From contig NZ_JAEMWU010000001.1 in NCBI RefSeq assembly GCF_017303215.1, forward strand, positions 434,001-498,000: a DNA stretch of 64,000 nucleotides, given 5' to 3'. Below, in pieces: positions 1 to 8,880 of the stretch. Both the position numbers and the translations under genes were made by a program. The notes below the pieces were generated by a model. It did not search any database. It had not been told where the DNA came from and saw only the letters and a list, made by a program, of their open reading frames with translations. The DNA is from Microbacterium esteraromaticum. GTDB lineage: Bacteria; Actinomycetota; Actinomycetes; Actinomycetales; Microbacteriaceae. How positions within the stretch are numbered: position 1 is the first letter of the stretch; each line of letters opens with the position of its first letter.

Positions 1-72
1 GCTGGCGAGGAAGATCACGAAGATCGCGGTGCGCCAGCGCACGAACTGCGAACGAGTGAGGGCGGTGTCCAT
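1..72 (-). CDS. MFS transporter, N-terminal fragment (cut by window edge)
   Basis: Only the first 24 codons are inside the window. The ATG is at 72-70 and the protein begins MDTALTRSQFVRWRTAIF, a short polar start running into a hydrophobic first membrane segment. This resembles the N-terminus of major facilitator proteins of the YbjJ type, but 24 residues cannot settle the family or the substrate. It is divergent from the LacI-type regulator at 132, and the 24-bp palindrome between the two starts suggests that regulator controls it. Confidence 0.5.
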   Translation of the reverse strand, partial: MDTALTRSQFVRWRTAIFVIFLAS

Positions 73-80
73 TCCGCCAT

Positions 81-104
81 CGTAATCGAAACGTTTCGAT
101 TACG
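81..104. promoter_or_regulatory. LacI-type operator, 24-bp perfect palindrome
   Basis: A perfect inverted repeat centred on AAACGTTT with core TCGAAACGTTTCGA. It lies 8 bases from the start of the leftward MFS gene and 27 bases from the start of the LacI regulator. A central CG with A/T-rich flanks is typical of LacI-family operators. The position implies autoregulation plus control of the transporter. Confidence 0.85.
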
Positions 105-131
105 TGTGCGCAAGCGGGATATCCTCGGAGG

Positions 132-1205
132 ATGAGCAGCAGCGGCCGTCGCGCGACCATCGCGGACGTGGCGCGAGAGGCCGGGGTGTCGACATCGACG
201 GCATCCGTGGTCTTCAGTGGCAAGGTCAACGTCGCCGAGGCGACGCGAGAGCGCGTGCTCGCCGCGGCCGACGCGCTCGGCTACGCCGGCCCGGATCCGC
301 GTGCCGCATCGCTGCGCACGGGCCGCAGTGGCATCGTCGGCGTGCTGCTCGGCGGTGATCTGCGCCATGCCTTCCTCGACCCGGTTACGACGGTGATGAT
401 GGACGGCCTGACCGAGGCGATGGCCGCCGACAGCGTAGGTCTGCTGTTGCTGCGCGATGACCCTCGTGGCGCGGAGGCGCCGCCGATCGGCGAAGCGCCG
501 GTGGACGCGGTCGTGCTGATCGGCTGCTCGGCCCGGACGCGTTCGGCACTGGAGACGGTGCGCCAGCGCGGCCTGCCCGCCGTGGTGATCGAAGGCGACG
601 CCGGACCGGATGTTCCCCAGATCACGCTGAATAACCGCGAAGCCAGTGCCGAGATCGCACGCCATCTATTCCGCTTGGGGCATAGACGGGTGAAGGCCAT
701 CACGCTGCCCCTGGATGCGGCACGTGAGCGGAGCGAGTTGACGCCCGAGCGCGAGGCGGCCGCCACGGTGGACGTCACTTTGGACCGGCTCGCCGGTTTC
801 CGTGAGGTGTACCCGCAGGGCGGTGGCGTCTCGGCGGCCGGAAGCCTGGTCGACGAGGGCAACCATGGCGCGCGGATGCTGCTCGCTGATCCGGACGGGC
901 GGCTACGAGACGACCGACCCACCGCGATCGTCGCACAGAGCGATCTGTTGGCCGTCGGCGCGATCCGCGCCGCCGAGGAGCTCGGTCTGCGTGTACCGGA
1001 GGACCTCAGCGTCGTCGGCTTCGACGGCATCTCGGCTGACGGGCTGGGGTCGCGACGCCTGACCACCATCACGCAGCCTGCGCTCGAGAAGGGGCGTGCG
1101 GCGGGCACCCAGATCTCGCGGATGCTGGCCGGGGAGCCGGGGGAGTCGGTGCACTTCACGTGCGTTCTCCGCGTCGGAGGGACCTCGGCCGCCCCGCGTG
1201 CATGA
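132..1205 (+). CDS. LacI family transcriptional regulator
   Basis: A 357-residue DNA-binding regulator. Residues 8-27 form the LacI helix-turn-helix (ATIADVAREAGVSTSTAS), followed by a hinge to about residue 60. From about residue 66 comes a periplasmic-binding-protein-like effector domain ending in the usual GFDGI...T.I.QP region. Length is normal for the family. The ATG at 132 is chosen because the HTH starts only eight residues later. A purine-rich CGGAGG abuts the start with no spacing, so translation may be leaderless or weak. It probably binds the palindrome at 81-104 and responds to the sugar carried by the divergent MFS transporter; the ligand cannot be read from the sequence. Confidence 0.92.
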   Translation: MSSSGRRATIADVAREAGVSTSTASVVFSGKVNVAEATRERVLAAADALGYAGPDPRAASLRTGRSGIVGVLLGGDLRHAFLDPVTTVMMDGLTEAMAADSVGLLLLRDDPRGAEAPPIGEAPVDAVVLIGCSARTRSALETVRQRGLPAVVIEGDAGPDVPQITLNNREASAEIARHLFRLGHRRVKAITLPLDAARERSELTPEREAAATVDVTLDRLAGFREVYPQGGGVSAAGSLVDEGNHGARMLLADPDGRLRDDRPTAIVAQSDLLAVGAIRAAEELGLRVPEDLSVVGFDGISADGLGSRRLTTITQPALEKGRAAGTQISRMLAGEPGESVHFTCVLRVGGTSAAPRA

Positions 1206-1414
1206 CGCGTCGGTGTCATGCCAGCATATTGCTAGGACGACTTACAAACCCTGCTATTCCGCAGGATTTAGAGGCTCGACAGCGGTCCACAGTTTGTGCA
1301 TACTTGACGCTTGACGCGCCGCCAGCACTGTGGGGGTGCACGGTTGCGACGTGAGGTGGGGACCTCCGCGCGACTTCGTTAGGGTGACGCGTCGTGATCG
1401 CTGGGGGATCAACC

Positions 1415-2332
1415 ATGTTGCATGTTCTGTTGTCGGCTGCCGTCTTGGCAGGCGCCGCCGTGGCCGCTGGTGCGACCATGCACCGCACTGCTCGCTGGAT
1501 CGACCGCGAGTTCCGCTATGGCCGAGTGCTTCGCAGCGTCGTTGCGGCGATCGGCATCGCGCTCGCGACCAGCGCGATGGCCATCGTGCTCACCACCGGG
1601 CACGCGCACGACATCGCGGGACTGTTCGCCTGCTGCGCCACCTTGTTGCTCGTCAGTGTGCTGTTCATCGCGCCGTACCTGCGCCGAACGGTGTCGGTGA
1701 CGCTGCGGCCGCGTCGCATCCTCGCGATCGGGGCGCATCCGGACGACCTGGAGCTCGCCTGCGGTGCGACCCTCGCGAAGCTCGTCGACCAGGGGCACGA
1801 GGTGCACACCGTCGTGATGAGCCACGGTGCGTCGGGCGGCGACGAGCACACGCGCGCATTGGAAGCGCGTAACGGGTCGCTGTACCTGCGAGCCACGACC
1901 GTCAACGTGCTCGACTTCGAGGACACCGCGTTGCGTGAGCACGAGCAGGGCATGATCGCCGCGATCGAGCGTGCGATCCGCGACGTACGCCCGGATGTCG
2001 TGCTCACCCACTCGGCGCATGACCAGCACCAGGACCACCACGCCGTCCACCAGGCGACCATGCGCGCCGCGCGACAGTGCCCATCGATCCTCTGCTACGA
2101 GAGCCCGTCGGTGACCCGCTCGTTCTCGCCGGAGTTCTTCGTCGACGTCTCGACCCACGTCGACGTCAAGGTGCGCGCCATTGAACTGCACCGCGACCAG
2201 CGGAACAAGCCATACATGACCGGCGCGCGTGCGCGCGCGACAGCCGCGTTCCGCGGGGGCCAGGCCAGGGTCGGCTTCGCCGAGGGGTTCGAGGTCGTGC
2301 GCCTCGAGGCGTCGGCGATCGGCGAATTCTGA
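1415..2332 (+). CDS. Membrane-anchored PIG-L family deacetylase
   Basis: Predicted zinc-dependent N-deacetylase of the PIG-L/LmbE family, fused to an N-terminal membrane part of about three helices (residues ~3-21, 41-60, 67-88). The metal motif AHPDD is at 107-111, with a second metal and catalytic stretch HDQHQDHHAVH at about 202-212. Family members remove acetyl from N-acetylglucosamine-type sugars. The ATG at 1415 is preferred because GGGGGA lies six bases upstream; a GTG at 1394 is possible but poorly supported. It heads a four-gene coupled cluster with an ATP-grasp ligase, a GT2 synthase and a glycosidase-like protein, and its stop overlaps the next start (TGATG). Substrate is inferred, not shown. 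Confidence 0.85.
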   Translation: MLHVLLSAAVLAGAAVAAGATMHRTARWIDREFRYGRVLRSVVAAIGIALATSAMAIVLTTGHAHDIAGLFACCATLLLVSVLFIAPYLRRTVSVTLRPRRILAIGAHPDDLELACGATLAKLVDQGHEVHTVVMSHGASGGDEHTRALEARNGSLYLRATTVNVLDFEDTALREHEQGMIAAIERAIRDVRPDVVLTHSAHDQHQDHHAVHQATMRAARQCPSILCYESPSVTRSFSPEFFVDVSTHVDVKVRAIELHRDQRNKPYMTGARARATAAFRGGQARVGFAEGFEVVRLEASAIGEF

Positions 2333-3234
2333 TGCGCGTTCTGCTCACGGGCGTCGGAGGCCCTGCCGGGCGCTCGCTCGCCCGGCAGCTCTCAGCGCGC
2401 GGCCACTGGGTTGCCGGAACTGATCTGCGCGACACCGGTGCTGAGGTGGATGCGTTCCGTCGGGTGTGCGCCGTGTCGGACCCCGCGTACCTGCCGACCC
2501 TCCACGAACTTGTGGGGGAGTGGAGTGTGGATGCTGTCATCCCGAGCATCAGCGAGGAACTGCCCCTACTCGCCGGCCAGCACGCGCTCCTTCCGGTGCC
2601 GGTCCTGATCGGCTCGCCCGATGCCGTCGGGACGGCCGACGACAAGCTGCTCACCGCGCAGCGATTGCAGCAGGCGGGGGTTCCCGTGCCGCGATTCGCC
2701 GGCCCCGCGGACTTCCCGTCTGCCGCGGACGCCGTGAGCGCCTTTGGGGGACCGGTGATCGTCAAGCCGCGCGTGGGGCGGGGAGGACGTGGGGTACGAC
2801 TGCTCGACGTGTACGAATCCGCCGGGCCCATCGCCGAGGGCTTCTGGGCCGATCTCGACGAGGGGAGCATCGTGCAGGAGTTCGCACCCGGCGCGGAGTA
2901 CGCGCCGGTGCTCTTCCGCGACATCGACGGCGCGTTCCCGGTCTGCACGGTCCTGCGCAAGACGGCGTTGAAAGACGGCGCCGTCGGCAACGCGGTCTCG
3001 GTTGTGCGCGTCGAGGGCACAGAAGATGAGGACGTGCGATCGGTCGCCCGCGCCGCTGCCGAAGCGCTTGATCTGCACGGCCCGATCGACATCGACGTGC
3101 GTCGCCGCGCGAACGGGATGCCGGTGGTGCTCGAGATCAACGCCCGCTTCGGAGCGAACAGCGCTCATGCCCCGGAGCTGCTCGATGCCGCGCTCGCGTC
3201 TCTGTCGGAACGTACCGCGGCGGCGCGCGTATGA
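2332..3234 (+). CDS. ATP-grasp domain protein (carboxylate-amine ligase-like)
   Basis: A 300-residue ATP-grasp enzyme. The N-terminal pre-ATP-grasp Rossmann-like part starts with a glycine-rich loop (TGVGGPAG, residues 6-13). The ATP-grasp fold has the nucleotide lysine in VIVKPRVGRGGRGV (143-156), the adenine-side segment VQEFAPGAEY (181-190) and the magnesium-binding EINARFGAN (268-276). The architecture resembles small CarB-like ATP-grasp proteins. The family activates a carboxylate as an acyl phosphate and usually couples it to an amine. It overlaps the deacetylase by one base and the glycosyltransferase by four, so the three are made together. I infer it may acylate amines freed by the deacetylase; a nucleotide-sugar or small-molecule role is equally open. 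Confidence 0.8.
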   Translation: MRVLLTGVGGPAGRSLARQLSARGHWVAGTDLRDTGAEVDAFRRVCAVSDPAYLPTLHELVGEWSVDAVIPSISEELPLLAGQHALLPVPVLIGSPDAVGTADDKLLTAQRLQQAGVPVPRFAGPADFPSAADAVSAFGGPVIVKPRVGRGGRGVRLLDVYESAGPIAEGFWADLDEGSIVQEFAPGAEYAPVLFRDIDGAFPVCTVLRKTALKDGAVGNAVSVVRVEGTEDEDVRSVARAAAEALDLHGPIDIDVRRRANGMPVVLEINARFGANSAHAPELLDAALASLSERTAAARV

Positions 3235-4568
3235 GTCTGATGCAGGTCGTTCAGACTATTGCGATCCTGCTGTTCGCGGTGAGTGTGGTCAAACTCGTCT
3301 TCGTGCCGCTGGCGCTGTGGTTCGAGGCGCGTCTGCGCACGACCCCGTGGCGCCGTGCGCGGCTGAGAGCGGGGCCTGGCCCAGGAGTGCGCGGGTTCGC
3401 GGGAAGGTCCGCGCGACGGCGCAGCTCACGACACCTGCGGTACCTGGACGGCACCACGGTGTCGGTCATCATCCCGGCATACAACGAGGGCATCGTGCTG
3501 CGCAATTGCGTCGACTCGGTGATGCGCAGCGACTATCCGCATGTCGAGGTGATCATCGTCAACGATGGCTCCACCGACGACACCGGCGACGTCATGGCAG
3601 ACATCGTCCACCGGCATCCGAGCGTCCGTGCCATCCACCAGGCCAATGCGGGCAAGGGTGCCGCTCTCAACCGGGGGATCGCCGAGGCGAGCGGTGACGT
3701 ATTGCTGTTCGTCGACGCTGACGGCCTGTTCACGCCACGCACGATCGACTGGTTGCTGGTGGGGCTCTCATCACCGGACGTCGGCGCGGTCTGCGGTGAC
3801 GATCGCCCGGCGAACCCCGACCGACCGCTCACCCAGATGCTCTCGGTGATGAGCCACGTCGGTACCGGGCTGGTCCGCCGCGCCCTCTCGCTGCTGCACT
3901 GCCTACCGATCGTCTCGGGCAACATCGGTGCCTTCCGCGCATCGCTCGTGCGCGAGATCGGCGGCTTCCGCGAAGACACCATCGGCGAGGACCTCGAACT
4001 CACCTGGCGGGTGTACGCCGCGGGCTACCGCGTGGTCTTCCAGCCCCGTGCCATCGTCTACGCCGAATCGCCCTCGACCCTGCGCGGACTCTGGCGTCAG
4101 CGGGTGCGCTGGTCGCGCGGACTGCTGCAGACCACACGCATCCACTGGCGCCTGATCGGCAATCCGAACCACGGGGTGTTCGGTAGCTTCCTGGCTCTGA
4201 ACACCTTCGCGATGATCATCGCACCCCCCTCGCAGATGGTCGTGCTGATCGCGCTTGGCGGGGCCCTCCTGCTCGAGCCGCAGCCCGCCGCTCCCGAGGT
4301 GATGGCAGTGCTGTCGTGGCTAGGGGTCTTTCTCAGCCTGGCACTGGTGCTGCTCGCGATCGTGTTGAACGCGGCCTGGCGCGACCTGCGCTACCTGTGG
4401 ACGCTGCCGTTCTGGCCGATCTACTCGATGGCGATGGGCCTGACCATGGTCACCGCGCTCGTGCAAGAGGTGCGCGGTGCCCCGGCCCGCTGGAACAAGC
4501 TGCAGCGCACCGGTGTGGTCACCGGCGGTGCGGTTGCGGGCATGATCCCGGCCGGGAAAGCCGCCTGA
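3231..4568 (+). CDS. Processive family 2 glycosyltransferase (PgaC/IcaA/hyaluronan-synthase-like)
   Basis: A 445-residue integral membrane glycosyltransferase. One N-terminal helix (about residues 6-30) precedes the cytoplasmic GT-A domain: VIIPAYNE at 79-86, UDP-binding NDGS at 111-114, metal-binding DAD at 162-164, catalytic GED at 252-254 and QRVRW at 290-294. Several C-terminal membrane helices follow. The QxxRW signature and membrane layout are those of processive polymerases such as poly-N-acetylglucosamine synthase PgaC. The start overlaps the ATP-grasp stop (ATGA) and the end overlaps the next gene (TGATG). It probably polymerises and extrudes a polysaccharide; the sugar is not determinable from sequence alone. 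Confidence 0.88.
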   Translation: MSLMQVVQTIAILLFAVSVVKLVFVPLALWFEARLRTTPWRRARLRAGPGPGVRGFAGRSARRRSSRHLRYLDGTTVSVIIPAYNEGIVLRNCVDSVMRSDYPHVEVIIVNDGSTDDTGDVMADIVHRHPSVRAIHQANAGKGAALNRGIAEASGDVLLFVDADGLFTPRTIDWLLVGLSSPDVGAVCGDDRPANPDRPLTQMLSVMSHVGTGLVRRALSLLHCLPIVSGNIGAFRASLVREIGGFREDTIGEDLELTWRVYAAGYRVVFQPRAIVYAESPSTLRGLWRQRVRWSRGLLQTTRIHWRLIGNPNHGVFGSFLALNTFAMIIAPPSQMVVLIALGGALLLEPQPAAPEVMAVLSWLGVFLSLALVLLAIVLNAAWRDLRYLWTLPFWPIYSMAMGLTMVTALVQEVRGAPARWNKLQRTGVVTGGAVAGMIPAGKAA

Positions 4569-5848
4569 TGTCAGGGGTGTCCCCGCCGCGCTCCTGGCGT
4601 CGGTCGATCACCGGCATCCTCGCTCTCGTCGTGCTCGTGGGTGCCATCATCGCTACCGCCGTCATCGCCACACGTGATGCGCCCGCGAAGACGCCCGCGG
4701 CGACGGCGTCGACGCCCACGGAGCGTCCGCGCGCCGAGGTGGTCATTCCGACACCGACGCCCGAGCCCATCACGGTGACGTGCCCGTCTGAGACGGCCCC
4801 GCCACCCGCATCCGACATCCCCGCCCACCGGGCGGTGAATTTCGGGATTGAGGACCTCGTCGACGAACGCCCCGGCCACCTGGAGGCGCTCGCCGCGAGA
4901 CTCGACCAGGTCGGCGCCAACACCGTCTCGATCTCGGTCGGACGACTCGACTGGATCGAGTTCCCCTGGGCCGGCAACGAACGCAACCAGGCGTCGGATG
5001 TCATCAGGACCGGCCGCGACTACGTCGGCGAAGCCGTGAACGTCTTCCGCTGCGCGCCGGACGGCACAAGCCGTACCGTCATCCTCGGCATCGACACGTT
5101 GTTCGGGCGCGACATCCAGCGCGGCACGGTACCGGCCGGGCAGACGGTGGGGGGATGGTCATCCGACCTGTTCGCGAGCCTGAGCGCCTGGAAGAGCGAT
5201 GAACTGAGCGGCCGCCTGACCGCGCTCGCCGAAGAGCTGGCAGTGCGCTACCAGCCCGATGCCATCAACATCACCGAGCTCTTCTTCGACACCACCGTGT
5301 ACGGGCCGGCCGATCTGGTCGACTTTCAGGACGTCAGCGGCCTGTCCGAATGGCCGCGCCGGGACGACGGTGGCGTCGACACGCATCACCCGGCGGTGAG
5401 CGCATGGAAGACCGACGCCCTGACAGGGGTGCTCGCCCAGCTCGATCAGGTGCTCACCCCGCACGGTGTTGAACTGACCGCCGACGTGCGCGGGCCGATA
5501 GACGTGCACACGCCCACGCGCGCCGACATCGGACAGGACTACCCCCGCATGCTCGAGCACGCCGATCGCCTGAACGTCTGGGACTTCCCCGGGGTCAACC
5601 AATGGATCGGGGTGCTTGACGCCGATGACTACGCCTCTGTGCTGTTCGGTCCGGCGCCCGAGAGCTACTCGCTCGAGATCGGGTTGTGGCTCGGCGGTGG
5701 CGCGATCTCGCCGGACGTGCTTCGCAAAGAACTGGCGGTGGCGAGCGACTTCGGCATCCGGTCGGTCTCTGTGACGCCCGCCTCGTTGATGACCGATGCG
5801 CACTGGAAGGTGCTGCAACAGGAATGGCGCGACAAGACCACCCCGTAG
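4568..5848 (+). CDS. Membrane-anchored glycosidase-like protein
   Basis: A 426-residue protein with a basic N-terminus, a single membrane helix at about 14-35, a Pro/Thr/Ala-rich linker to about residue 85, and an extracytoplasmic domain of about 330 residues. That domain looks like a glycoside-hydrolase-like TIM barrel: AVNFGIEDL, a strand ending INITELFFD, then ADVRGPIDVHTPTRADIG and LNVWDFPG, with many D/E at strand ends. No standard family signature is certain. Position beside a PIG-L deacetylase and a PgaC-like synthase recalls the C-terminal hydrolase half of PgaB, which acts on partly deacetylated poly-GlcNAc. That role is inference. It starts at the ATG overlapping the glycosyltransferase stop and ends 59 bases before mrpA. 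Confidence 0.65.
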   Translation: MSGVSPPRSWRRSITGILALVVLVGAIIATAVIATRDAPAKTPAATASTPTERPRAEVVIPTPTPEPITVTCPSETAPPPASDIPAHRAVNFGIEDLVDERPGHLEALAARLDQVGANTVSISVGRLDWIEFPWAGNERNQASDVIRTGRDYVGEAVNVFRCAPDGTSRTVILGIDTLFGRDIQRGTVPAGQTVGGWSSDLFASLSAWKSDELSGRLTALAEELAVRYQPDAINITELFFDTTVYGPADLVDFQDVSGLSEWPRRDDGGVDTHHPAVSAWKTDALTGVLAQLDQVLTPHGVELTADVRGPIDVHTPTRADIGQDYPRMLEHADRLNVWDFPGVNQWIGVLDADDYASVLFGPAPESYSLEIGLWLGGGAISPDVLRKELAVASDFGIRSVSVTPASLMTDAHWKVLQQEWRDKTTP

Positions 5849-5907
5849 ACTGAGAAGCGAAACCTCCCTCCGCGCCGGAAGGCCCCGACGACCCCGAGGA
5901 GCCGCTT

Positions 5908-8880
5908 ATGCTGTTGCTCCTTGCCGTGTTCCTCGCGGGAGCTCTGCTGCTCCCGTTCCTGGTGCGCTGGCTGGGAGCGCAGGCGTTCGTGCTCGGGGCC
6001 CTGGTGCCCGGCGCCGCCTTCGTACACGCGCTCACGCAGACACCCGCTGTGCTGTCGTCCGAAACGGTGCCCTTCGAGTCGTACAGCTGGATCCCGCAGC
6101 TCGGGCTGAACCTCTCGATGCGGATGGACGTGCTCGGGTGGGTGATGACGCTCATCGTCACCGGTGTCGGCGCACTCGTGCTGCTCTACTGCCGGTGGTA
6201 CTTCCACGATGACGCCGCCGACGTCGGGCAGTTCGCCGGCGTGCTCCTCGGATTCGCCGGCGCGATGTACGGACTGGTGCTCACCGATGACCTGATCGTC
6301 ATGGTCATGTTCTGGGAGCTCACCAGCATCCTCTCCTATCTGCTCATCGGCCACTACCGGCGGCGTGCTTCGAGCCGGCGTGCTGCGCTGCAGGCACTGC
6401 TGGTGACCACTCTCGGCGGACTCGTGCTGTTCGTCGGTGCGATCCTCCTGGTCGTCGACACAGGTACCTCCAGCATTCGCGAGCTGCTCGAGATCGCGCC
6501 CACCGGACCCCTCATCGACGCCGCCGTGGTGATGCTGCTGATCGGTGCGGTGAGCAAGTCCGCCCTCTTCCCATTCCACTTCTGGTTGCCCGGTGCGATG
6601 GCCGCGCCGACCCCGGTCAGCGCATATCTGCATGCCGCCGCGATGGTGAAGGCCGGTATCTACCTCATCGCACGGTTCGCGCCCGTCTTCGCCCTAGCCG
6701 AGCCCTGGCGACCGATCGTCATCGGCTTGGGCGTGTTCACCATGCTGCTCGGCGGTATCCAGGCGCTGCGCGAGACCGACCTGAAGCGCATCCTCGCGTT
6801 CGGCACCGTCAGCCAGCTGGGCTTCCTGTCGGTTGTGATCGGCTACGGCACGCCGGCCGCCGCGCTGGCGGGCCTGGCACTGGTGCTCGGACACGCACTG
6901 TTCAAGTCAGCACTGTTCCTCATCGTCGGCATCATCGACCGGCAGCTCTCCACACGCGACATCGACGAGCTGTCGGGCGTGGGCCGGCAAGCCCCGGTGC
7001 TGGCGACAGCGGCATTCATCTCGGCCGCATCCATGATGGGCCTCGCCCCCACGCTCGGCTTCGTCGCGAAGGAATCCGCGCTCACCGCACTGCTGGAAGA
7101 CGCCGAGCACGGCTCGATCTGGGGCGGGGTGGCGCTCATCGGTGTCGTCATCGGGTCTATGCTGACCGCCGCATATAGTGCACGATTCCTCTGGGGAGCG
7201 TTCTGGCGCAAGAAGGACGCCACGGGCGCTTCTATGCCTGATACGGAATGGCCAGATCCGCCGGTGGGCTTCCTGTCTGCCCCGATCATCCTGGCCGGCG
7301 TCACGGTCGCGGCAGGACTGGGCGCGCCGACGGTCGACACCGCCCTGCAGGGGTACGCCATCACGGCGCTGCCAGCGGGTTCGGCGGCCTCGCCCGAACC
7401 CGGTCACCTGGCGCTCTGGCACGGGCTCGAACCGGCGCTCTTCCTGTCTCTCGGAGCGATCGCTGTCGGTATCGGACTGTTCATCCTCAGCATCCGATCC
7501 GGTTGGGACCGGCGGCGCAAGCTGCTTTGGTTCACGGCGGCCGACGCGTACTACGCGGTCATGCGCGGCATCGACCGCGTCTCGGTCTTCACGACCGGAC
7601 TCACTCAACGCGGATCCCTGCCTCTCTACGTCGGCACCATCTTCATCGTGCTGCTCGCCGCCGAGGCGACCGCACTCGTGGCCGCCGCCCCCGAACGGAT
7701 CGAGCTGTCGGCGTGGCACACGCCGGCGCAGATCGTCGTCACCCCCGTCATGGCGATCGCCGGCGTGATCGCGGTGCGAGCGCGCAAGCGCTACACGGGC
7801 GTCGTGCTGGTCTCGGTCACCGGACTCGGCATGGTGGTGCTGTTCGCGACCAGCGGTGCGCCCGACCTCGCACTCACGCAGATCCTCGTCGAGACGGTGA
7901 CGATGGTCACCTTCGCGCTGGTGCTGCGGCGGCTGCCAGCACGGATGGGAGAGCACAACGCCTCGGTGGGCAGGCTACCCAGAGCGGTGCTGGCCATCGG
8001 CGTCGGTGTCACGATGGCGTTCGTCGCGATCGTCGCGACCCAGGCACGCATCTTCGAGCCGATCTCGACCGAGTTCAGCGACCTGGCGTACAACCTCGGG
8101 CACGGCAAGAACGTCGTCAACGTCGCACTGGTCGACCTGCGCGGGTGGGACACCATGGGCGAGCTCAGCGTGCTCGTGCTGGCGGCCACCGGGGTGGCAT
8201 CCCTCGTCTTCGTCTCGCATCGCGCTGACCTGCTCTCGGCCACACGCGACCTCCCGGCGACCGGTCGCCGGCGCCGGGAACGACGCCCCCTGGTCGAGAC
8301 CGATCAGGGACTGCGGTTCCAGACCTCCGAGAACCAGGGTGCGCCGCGCGCCTGGCTGGTCAGCGGGCAGCAGATCAAAGCCGAAGACCGTTCGATCCTG
8401 CTCGAAGTGATCGTGCGGGTGCTGTTCCACACCATCATCGTGGTGTCGATCTACCTGCTGTTCGCCGGGCACAACCTGCCGGGCGGCGGCTTCGCCGGTG
8501 GCCTCGTGGCCGGCATGGCCATGGTGATGCGCTACATCGCCGGAGGGCGCTGGGAACTCGGCGCGGCCGCGCCGACCGACGCCGGGCGCCTGCTCGGAGC
8601 CGGCCTCGCCCTCGCCGTCGGCGCAGCCCTGATGCCGCTCTTCTTCGGCATGGCACCCCTGCAGAGCGCGGTGTGGGAATGGGAGGTGCCGGTTCTCGGT
8701 CATCTCGAGCTCGTGTCGTCGACGATCTTCGACATCGGCGTCTACCTGGTCGTGATCGGCCTGGTGCTCGACGTGCTGCGCAGCCTCGGTGCCGAGGTCG
8801 ACCGGCAGACCGCCCAGCTGCGGCATCCCGAGCGCGAGTTCACGGCGGCACCACCGCGCACCGGGGGGAGAAGCAGCTGA
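5908..8880 (+). CDS. mrpA: Na+/H+ antiporter subunit A with fused MrpB domain
   Basis: A 990-residue polytopic membrane protein, largest subunit of the Mrp multisubunit cation/proton antiporter. The N-terminal two thirds is NuoL-like, with the family segments ELTSILSYLLIGHYR and FPFHFWLPGAMAAPTPVSAYLHA, plus a lysine-bearing GHALFKSALFLIVG. The last ~160 residues form the MrpB domain (FHTIIVVSIYLLFAGHN, LPGGGFAGGLVAGMAMVMRY), which is a separate gene in Bacillus. The start has a GAGGAG ribosome site at about 5897. It opens a seven-subunit operon whose members overlap by 1-4 bases. The complex exports Na+ for pH and salt homeostasis. Confidence 0.95.
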   Translation: MLLLLAVFLAGALLLPFLVRWLGAQAFVLGALVPGAAFVHALTQTPAVLSSETVPFESYSWIPQLGLNLSMRMDVLGWVMTLIVTGVGALVLLYCRWYFHDDAADVGQFAGVLLGFAGAMYGLVLTDDLIVMVMFWELTSILSYLLIGHYRRRASSRRAALQALLVTTLGGLVLFVGAILLVVDTGTSSIRELLEIAPTGPLIDAAVVMLLIGAVSKSALFPFHFWLPGAMAAPTPVSAYLHAAAMVKAGIYLIARFAPVFALAEPWRPIVIGLGVFTMLLGGIQALRETDLKRILAFGTVSQLGFLSVVIGYGTPAAALAGLALVLGHALFKSALFLIVGIIDRQLSTRDIDELSGVGRQAPVLATAAFISAASMMGLAPTLGFVAKESALTALLEDAEHGSIWGGVALIGVVIGSMLTAAYSARFLWGAFWRKKDATGASMPDTEWPDPPVGFLSAPIILAGVTVAAGLGAPTVDTALQGYAITALPAGSAASPEPGHLALWHGLEPALFLSLGAIAVGIGLFILSIRSGWDRRRKLLWFTAADAYYAVMRGIDRVSVFTTGLTQRGSLPLYVGTIFIVLLAAEATALVAAAPERIELSAWHTPAQIVVTPVMAIAGVIAVRARKRYTGVVLVSVTGLGMVVLFATSGAPDLALTQILVETVTMVTFALVLRRLPARMGEHNASVGRLPRAVLAIGVGVTMAFVAIVATQARIFEPISTEFSDLAYNLGHGKNVVNVALVDLRGWDTMGELSVLVLAATGVASLVFVSHRADLLSATRDLPATGRRRRERRPLVETDQGLRFQTSENQGAPRAWLVSGQQIKAEDRSILLEVIVRVLFHTIIVVSIYLLFAGHNLPGGGFAGGLVAGMAMVMRYIAGGRWELGAAAPTDAGRLLGAGLALAVGAALMPLFFGMAPLQSAVWEWEVPVLGHLELVSSTIFDIGVYLVVIGLVLDVLRSLGAEVDRQTAQLRHPEREFTAAPPRTGGRSS

